Shown: one piece after another, positions 59,061-64,000 of the stretch
How the letters are laid out: every line of letters starts with the position of its first letter
How positions within the stretch are numbered: the first letter of the stretch is position 1
Origin: Mycobacterium sp. DL99
Lineage (GTDB): Bacteria; Actinomycetota; Actinomycetes; Mycobacteriales; Mycobacteriaceae
NCBI RefSeq assembly: GCF_004762045.1
Contig: NZ_SJOM01000007.1
Coordinates: 4,217,451-4,281,450 of the forward strand
DNA length: 64,000 nt
Direction: 5' to 3'
Made by a program: the position numbers and the translations under genes
The notes under the pieces: generated by a model
What the model saw: the letters and a program-made list of their open reading frames with translations, nothing else
Databases searched by the model: none
Told to the model about the DNA's origin: nothing

Positions 59061-62000
59061 CTACTCTGGGCTGGGCGGCCCCGCGGGCCTGGCTGCGGCA
59101 CGTCGACGGGTACGGCCGCGACTAGGCGGCGCCTCGACGACCACGGGCTCCGGGGCCTGGTAGACGTCCTCTTCGGACTCGTCTGAGTCCTCGGAGTCGC
59201 CGTACTCGTCCGACTCGTCGTCCGAGTCGGCCTCATCAGACTCGTCATCCTCATCCGAGTCGTCGATGTCGTCATCCAGATCGTCATCGTCGTCATCATC
59301 GAGGTCGTCATCGTCGTCGAGGTCGATCTCGTCCTCGTCTTCGTCCCCATCCGAACCATCGTCGGATTCATCGGACTCGTCGACGTCCTGCGCGTCGAAC
59401 TCACCGTCGGTGGAACCGGTGGACACCTCCGCGAGCTCGAGCGTGGCCTGATCGTCAGCCTCGCCCTCGGGGACCTCGTCGGCGACGTGCTCCTCGAAGT
59501 CCTCGTGGCCGTCATGGCCTTCGTGGTCTTCGTCGGGGCGCCCGTTGGCCGCAGCCATTGCCCTGAACATCGGGTGTTCGCCGGCCGGATGGTCGGGCAC
59601 CTTGACGACTGGCAACTCTTCGGGCTCGGGACGGGCATTGCCCCTCTTGCCCCGCTTGCTGCGACGCCCGCCGCCGGTGGATTCGGTCTTGCGGCCGGCA
59701 TTCGACGACGAGGCCGTGTCGACCGGGTCGCCGTGCAGCACGATGCCGCGGCCGGCGCAGTGCGTGCAGGTGGTCGAGAACGCCTCGACCAGACCGGTTC
59801 CCAACCGCTTTCGGGTCAGCTGCACGAGGCCCAGTGAGGTCACCTCGGACACCTGGTGGCGGGTGCGGTCCCGGCCCAGCGCCTCGGTCAGCCTGCGCAG
59901 CACCAGATCCCGGTTCGACTCGAGCACCATGTCGATGAAGTCGATGACCACGATGCCGCCGATGTCGCGCAACCGCAGTTGCCGCACGATCTCCTCGGCA
60001 GCTTCCAGGTTGTTGCGGGTGACGGTCTGTTCGAGGTTGCCGCCGGCACCGGTGAACTTGCCGGTGTTGACGTCGACGACCGTCATCGCCTCGGTGCGGT
60101 CGATGACCAGGGTTCCGCCCGAGGGCAGCCACACCTTGCGGTCCAACGCCTTGGCCAGCTGCTCGTCGATGCGGTGTACAGCGAACACGTCGGGAGCATC
60201 AGCGCCGCCCGCGGGTTCGTACTTGGTGAGCCGGCCCACGAGATCGGGGGCGACGGTGTTCACGTAGGAGTTGATCGTGGCCCAGGCCTCGTCACCGGAG
60301 ACGATCAGACCCGAGAAGTCCTCATTGAACAGGTCCCGGATGACCTTGACCAGCACGTCGGGCTCTTCGTAGAGCGCAACGGCCGCGCCGGCCTTCTTCC
60401 CGGTGACCTCGGTGGCCTTGGCGTCGATCTCGGTCCAGCGCTGCTGCAGCCGCTCGACGTCGGAACGGATGTCCTCTTCCTTGACGCCCTCCGAGGCGGT
60501 GCGGATGATCACACCCGCATCGGCAGGCACGACCTCTTTGAGGATTTCCTTGAGCCGCTGGCGTTCGGTGTCGGGCAGCTTGCGGCTGATCCCGGTCGAC
60601 GACGCGCCCGGTACATAGACCAGGTAGCGGCCGGCCAGCGACACCTGTGTGGTGAGTCGAGCACCCTTGTGCCCCACCGGGTCCTTGCTGACCTGGACCA
60701 CCACATAGTCGCCCGGCTTGAGCGCCTGCTCGATCTTGCGGTTCGACCCACCGAGCCCGGCGGCCTCCCAGTTCACCTCACCGGCGTAGAGCACTCCGTT
60801 GCGGCCGCGGCCGATGTCGACGAACGCGGCTTCCATCGAGGGCAGCACGTTCTGCACGATGCCCAGGTAGATATTGCCGACCAACGATGCTGAAGCAGCC
60901 GAAGTTACGAAGTGCTCGACGACGACGCCGTCCTCCAGAACGGCGATCTGGGTGTAGCGGGCGCCCTCGTGCGGCGGCTCGGTGCGGACCTTGTCGCGCA
61001 CGATCATGGTTCGCTCGACAGCCTCGCGGCGGGCCAGGAACTCTGCCTCGCTCAGGATCGGCGGGCGACGGCGACCCGCGTCCCGACCGTCGCGGCGGCG
61101 CTGACGCTTCGCCTCCAAGCGAGTCGATCCGCTGATCCCCTGGATCTCCGAATCATCGCTGCTCTTGCCGGCCCGCTCGGCCCGCGGGGCGCGCTCGTGC
61201 ACGACGGTGTTGGGCGGGTCATCCGGGGAGCCCGCATCATCGTTGTCACCGGAGCCGGACTTGCGCCGGCGACGACGCCGCCGACGACGGTTGCCGCCGT
61301 CGCTGCCCGCGGTGTCCTCGTCCGACTCGTCGGAGTCATCATCGGAATCCTGGTCGGATTCGCTCTGGTCATCGACGGTGTCGGTGTCGGAATCGGGACC
61401 CGAGTCGGGCCCGTTGTCGTCACTCTGCTCACCGCGACCACGACCACGTCCACGGCGGCCCCTGCGGCGCCGGCGCGCGGCGGGACGATCCGCCTGCTCG
61501 TCGTCGCTGTCGGAATCGGCATCGATGGTGTCGTCATCGTCGCCGTCGTCGCCGTCGTCGTCTTCGTCGTCATCCTCATCGACGTGCACTGGCACGAAGC
61601 TGACGGGCTGCGGCGCCACGAACAGCGGCAGGTAATCCGCACGCTCGGTGTGCGCCTCCCGCACCGAGGGAATGTTCGCCGTCTCCAGGATCAACCGGGA
61701 CTCGGGTTCGTCGCCGACCAGGACGGCCTCGGCGTCGGCCTGCGGGGCATCGACCGCAGCGGGTTCAGATTCAGCCGGAGCAGCCTGCGGAGCCTCGGCC
61801 GAACTCTCGACCGGAGCCGCGACGGACTCGGCCTCGGTGACGGCCTCGACCTGGACCTGTTCTGCCGGCACAACCTCTGCCTGCGCAACAGGAGCAGCGT
61901 CGGTCGACCCTGCGGCCAGTGCGTCACGGACCCGCTCTGCGTCGACCTTGTCGATCGTGGAATGCGCACTGCGCCGACGCCCGTCGAACTCCGCCAGGGC

Positions 62001-62126
62001 ATCGAGCACGCGCCTGCTGGTGGTGCCGAGTACCCGCGCCAGGGAGTGGACTCTCAGCCGCTCGGGCAGTCCCTCCTGTTGCGGAGTCTGGGTTGGTAGG
62101 TCGTCATTCTGGGCATCTTCGGCCAC
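59061..62126 (-). CDS. rne: Ribonuclease E/G
   Basis: This 1021-residue endonuclease has an N-terminal IF2-like helix motif (RLRVHSLARVLGTTSRRVLD), a long acidic/basic disordered arm to about residue 370, then the catalytic core: S1 domain (NIYLGIVQNVLPSMEAAFVD), DNase I-like part with Mg-binding VDVNTGKFTGAGGNLEQ and IGGIVVIDFIDMVL, and the zinc link TTCTHCAGRG. The C-terminal 200 residues are almost pure Asp/Glu/Ser. It starts mRNA decay and processes rRNA. GTG 62126 has GAGGAG 6 nt upstream. M. tuberculosis has dctA between rne and rplU; it is absent here. Confidence 0.95.
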   Translation of the reverse strand: MAEDAQNDDLPTQTPQQEGLPERLRVHSLARVLGTTSRRVLDALAEFDGRRRSAHSTIDKVDAERVRDALAAGSTDAAPVAQAEVVPAEQVQVEAVTEAESVAAPVESSAEAPQAAPAESEPAAVDAPQADAEAVLVGDEPESRLILETANIPSVREAHTERADYLPLFVAPQPVSFVPVHVDEDDDEDDDGDDGDDDDTIDADSDSDDEQADRPAARRRRRGRRGRGRGRGEQSDDNGPDSGPDSDTDTVDDQSESDQDSDDDSDESDEDTAGSDGGNRRRRRRRRRKSGSGDNDDAGSPDDPPNTVVHERAPRAERAGKSSDDSEIQGISGSTRLEAKRQRRRDGRDAGRRRPPILSEAEFLARREAVERTMIVRDKVRTEPPHEGARYTQIAVLEDGVVVEHFVTSAASASLVGNIYLGIVQNVLPSMEAAFVDIGRGRNGVLYAGEVNWEAAGLGGSNRKIEQALKPGDYVVVQVSKDPVGHKGARLTTQVSLAGRYLVYVPGASSTGISRKLPDTERQRLKEILKEVVPADAGVIIRTASEGVKEEDIRSDVERLQQRWTEIDAKATEVTGKKAGAAVALYEEPDVLVKVIRDLFNEDFSGLIVSGDEAWATINSYVNTVAPDLVGRLTKYEPAGGADAPDVFAVHRIDEQLAKALDRKVWLPSGGTLVIDRTEAMTVVDVNTGKFTGAGGNLEQTVTRNNLEAAEEIVRQLRLRDIGGIVVIDFIDMVLESNRDLVLRRLTEALGRDRTRHQVSEVTSLGLVQLTRKRLGTGLVEAFSTTCTHCAGRGIVLHGDPVDTASSSNAGRKTESTGGGRRSKRGKRGNARPEPEELPVVKVPDHPAGEHPMFRAMAAANGRPDEDHEGHDGHEDFEEHVADEVPEGEADDQATLELAEVSTGSTDGEFDAQDVDESDESDDGSDGDEDEDEIDLDDDDDLDDDDDDDLDDDIDDSDEDDESDEADSDDESDEYGDSEDSDESEEDVYQAPEPVVVEAPPSRGRTRRRAAARPAGPPSPE

Positions 62127-62375
62127 GAATTCTCCTCAAGCCCCCGGGCGCGTCGTATCGACGCGGCCACGCGAGGGCTTCCGCTATTGGCCCGGGACAC
62201 TTTCCCCGGACTTGTTGTGGTCTCGCTCCGGGCGGTTCGCTACCGAACCCACCCGGTGCCTGGCTGAATGATGGCTGGACGGCCCGCGCCGCACCGGATT
62301 GCGGTGGTCGCGCTCGTCGAAGTCTTCATTCGGGTGTTCAGCCCCGGTTGAGGCTGGCTACCCGCAACCAGTATC
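62127..62375 (-). promoter_or_regulatory. rne promoter and long 5' leader
   Basis: GATACT at 62375-62370 (minus strand) is a good -10 box. Transcription from about 62363 would give a leader of about 237 nt before the rne GTG. A leader of similar length is known for M. smegmatis rne, and RNase E controls its own mRNA in E. coli through its leader. The stretch is GC-rich and contains several local inverted repeats such as GGGGAAAGTGTCCCGGG-like pairs near 62190-62205; I did not fold it. Confidence 0.55.
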
Positions 62376-62415
62376 CCACATCACTGACGCGGTACTGACC
62401 AGACTGCGAGAAGGT

Positions 62416-62838
62416 TTATCGACCGGAGGCTTCGCCAGGGAACCACAGGGCGATCTCGCGGGCCGCCGACTCCGGCGAATCCGACCCGTGCACGAGGTTG
62501 TCCTGGGTCACAAGCGCCAGGTCACCACGGATGGTGCCGGGCACAGCCTTCTCCACCGGGTCGGTGCCGCCGGCGATCTGACGGAACGCCGCGATGGCGC
62601 GCGGTCCCTCCACGATGGCCGCGACAACAGGTCCGGAGGTGATGAACTCCAGCAGCGAATCGAAGAACGGCTTGCCGTCATGCTCGGCGTAGTGCTGCTT
62701 GGCCAGCTCAACGCTGACGTTCTTCAGTTCCAGCGCCGCCAGGGTCAGGCCCTTGCGCTCGATCCGGCCGAGGATCTCCCCGACCAGGTGGCGCTGCACG
62801 CCGTCGGGCTTGATCAGGACAAGGGTCTGCTCAGTCAC
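62416..62838 (-). CDS. ndk: Nucleoside diphosphate kinase
   Basis: This 140-residue kinase has TEQTLVLIKPDGVQRHLVGE, RKGLTLAALELKNVSVELAK and the active-site block RGDLALVTQDNLVHGSDSPE with the phospho-histidine. It balances nucleoside triphosphates. GTG 62838 gives the family start; a longer frame adds 21 residues of low quality. It lies between rne and the Rv2446c-like gene. Confidence 0.95.
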   Translation of the reverse strand: MTEQTLVLIKPDGVQRHLVGEILGRIERKGLTLAALELKNVSVELAKQHYAEHDGKPFFDSLLEFITSGPVVAAIVEGPRAIAAFRQIAGGTDPVEKAVPGTIRGDLALVTQDNLVHGSDSPESAAREIALWFPGEASGR

Positions 62839-62922
62839 GGCTGAGAGCGTACCGGTCGGTAACAGCGCCCCGCCATCGCGGGGCCCCGACCGAGCCCGCA
62901 CTGTGGCCCAGCTATCACCGCG

Positions 62923-63342
62923 CTATTCGCTGGGCGGTTGCTGGCCAGGCAGGAGGCCACGATCCTGCCTGCGTTTGACCTCACCCCGCAGATACACGAT
63001 CAGCAGCCAGACCACGGCGAAGATCACGCCGATGAAGCCGATTGCCCCATGAATGAGCGCACCGGCGATCACCACCAGCTGGATGCCCAGGTTCGCCCAG
63101 ATGGCCCAGGGCCTGCCCTGGATCCCCGACATCAGGATCAGCACGATGGCCAGCCCGACCACGAATCCGCCCGAGGTCCAGGTCAGCCCGGCGCCGCTGA
63201 CACCCACCACCGGCAGGGCCAGCAATACGACGATGGCTTCGAGGATCAGCGTCCCCGCCATCACCCCGCGGAAACTCTTCCACGGGTCCGGGGGTGCCGG
63301 CTTGTCACCTGGCGTCTGATCATCAGGGGTCTGATTGCTCAC
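62923..63342 (-). CDS. DUF4233 membrane protein (Rv2446c type)
   Basis: This 139-residue protein has a polar N-terminus and four membrane helices: GVMAGTLILEAIVVLLALPV, SGGFVVGLAIVLILMSGIQG, IWANLGIQLVVIAGALIHGA and IGVIFAVVWLLIVYLRGEV. It always follows folC in actinobacteria; function unknown. GTG 63342 overlaps the folC stop as GTGA. Confidence 0.88.
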   Translation of the reverse strand: MSNQTPDDQTPGDKPAPPDPWKSFRGVMAGTLILEAIVVLLALPVVGVSGAGLTWTSGGFVVGLAIVLILMSGIQGRPWAIWANLGIQLVVIAGALIHGAIGFIGVIFAVVWLLIVYLRGEVKRRQDRGLLPGQQPPSE

Positions 63343-64000
63343 TGTGGGTCCCGTCCGAACAGGGTCCGGGCCTCGCCGGCGGTCACCACCGAACCGGTGA
63401 TCACCATGCCGGACCCGGACAGTCCTTCGTCGGCCCCGGACTCCTCGACCAGGGCGGTGGCGGTCTCGATGGCATCCGGCAGCGTCACGGCGGTGATCAC
63501 GCGATCCTGCCCGAAACGCTCTTCGGCCAGCGATGCCAGCGACTCGACGTCCATCGCCCGCGGTGAACCGTTATGGGTGACCACGATCTGATCGAACACG
63601 GGCTCCAGGGCGGTCAGGATGCCGCCGGCGTCCTTGTCCCCCATCACCGACACCACTCCGACCAGGTAGCGGAAGTCGAACTCCTGCTGCAGGGTCTGCG
63701 CCAGCGCCGCGGCTCCGGCCGGATTATGTGCTGCATCAATGAAAACCGTTGGTGCACTTCGCATACGCTCCATGCGGCCCGGGCTGCTCACTGCCGCGAA
63801 GCCGGCCCGGATCGCGTCGACATCGAGCTGCCGGTCCGCTCCCGCACCGAAGAACGCCTCGACCGCGGCCAGGGCGAGAACGGCGTTGTGGGCCTGATGT
63901 TCACCGTGCAGCGGCAGGAAGATTTCGGGGTACACGCCGCTCAGGCCCTGCAGCTCCAGCACCTGGCCGCCGATGGCGACCTGCCTGCTGAGCACCGCGA
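63339..64000 (-). CDS. folC: Folylpolyglutamate synthase / dihydrofolate synthase, C-terminal part
   Basis: The frame runs off the right edge and gives about 220 residues of the C-terminal half. It has LPLHGEHQAHNAVLALAAVE, GRMERMRSAPTVFIDAAHNP (the conserved FolC DxAHNP block) and VGVVSVMGDKDAGGILTALE. The enzyme adds glutamates to folate. The ATP-binding N-terminal half is outside the window. Confidence 0.93.
   Translation of the reverse strand, partial: AVLSRQVAIGGQVLELQGLSGVYPEIFLPLHGEHQAHNAVLALAAVEAFFGAGADRQLDVDAIRAGFAAVSSPGRMERMRSAPTVFIDAAHNPAGAAALAQTLQQEFDFRYLVGVVSVMGDKDAGGILTALEPVFDQIVVTHNGSPRAMDVESLASLAEERFGQDRVITAVTLPDAIETATALVEESGADEGLSGSGMVITGSVVTAGEARTLFGRDPQ

Noticed and set aside
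60912..62099. Long open frame antisense to rne (about 395 codons)
   Set aside because: It mirrors the Asp/Glu/Ser/Arg-rich RNase E arms, has no domain pattern, and arises from codon bias in GC-rich DNA.

Overview
The window is high-GC actinobacterial chromosome and almost certainly comes from a fast-growing Mycobacterium (Mycolicibacterium-type). From about 17 kb to the right edge the gene order matches M. tuberculosis H37Rv from Rv2403c to Rv2447c: lppR, lepA, PemK-like, CBS protein, RNase Z, transglutaminase/alpha-E/ATP-grasp trio, rpsT, holA, comEC, comEA, degV, octT, gpgP, rsfS, nadD, VWA/MoxR pair, proA, ribokinase, nadE, proB, obg, rpmA, rplU, rne, ndk, Rv2446c-like, folC. The first gene, a GH15 trehalase 3' end, corresponds to Rv2402. 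All M. tuberculosis comparisons are from memory of that gene order, not from a search.

Region 1 (1-16.9 kb) is an accessory block inserted between the Rv2402 and Rv2403c orthologues. It opens with a unit bounded by IS481-like ends (615-3340) carrying a coupled operon: winged-helix regulator, serine beta-lactamase-like hydrolase, small membrane protein. Next come a thioester-domain-like protein without cysteine, a Family 2A encapsulin shell gene overlapping its cysteine desulfurase cargo gene (a sulfur nanocompartment), an LppR-like lipoprotein, an ANTAR protein, a methyltransferase, an MDR oxidoreductase, and a five-gene cluster (two luciferase-like flavin monooxygenases, APC permease, GNAT, DszC/SfnB-like monooxygenase) that looks like scavenging of sulfur from organic compounds.

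Region 2 (16.9-36 kb) is mostly conserved core. Its main inserted piece is an ABC uptake operon with two tandem substrate-binding lipoproteins, preceded by a cobalamin-riboswitch-like leader, so the likely cargo is vitamin B12 or a related corrinoid. A LLM oxidoreductase/membrane protein pair faces a marR gene across a clear inverted-repeat operator.

Region 3 (36-47 kb) holds a slipin, a DapB-like oxidoreductase and an ArsR/SRPBCC pair where M. tuberculosis has eis. It continues with degV, the glucosylglycerate/methylglucose lipopolysaccharide genes octT and gpgP, rsfS-nadD, the VWA/MoxR pair and proA.

Region 4 (47-64 kb) contains an enoyl-CoA hydratase, a large exported CocE/NonD-type hydrolase, glutamine-dependent NAD synthetase divergent from a sirtuin, a cytochrome P450 with its TetR neighbour and a palindrome sitting inside the P450 promoter, then proB-obg-rpmA-rplU-rne-ndk-folC. 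RNase E has a leader of about 240 nt and extremely acidic tails. I saw no rRNA, tRNA or CRISPR array.
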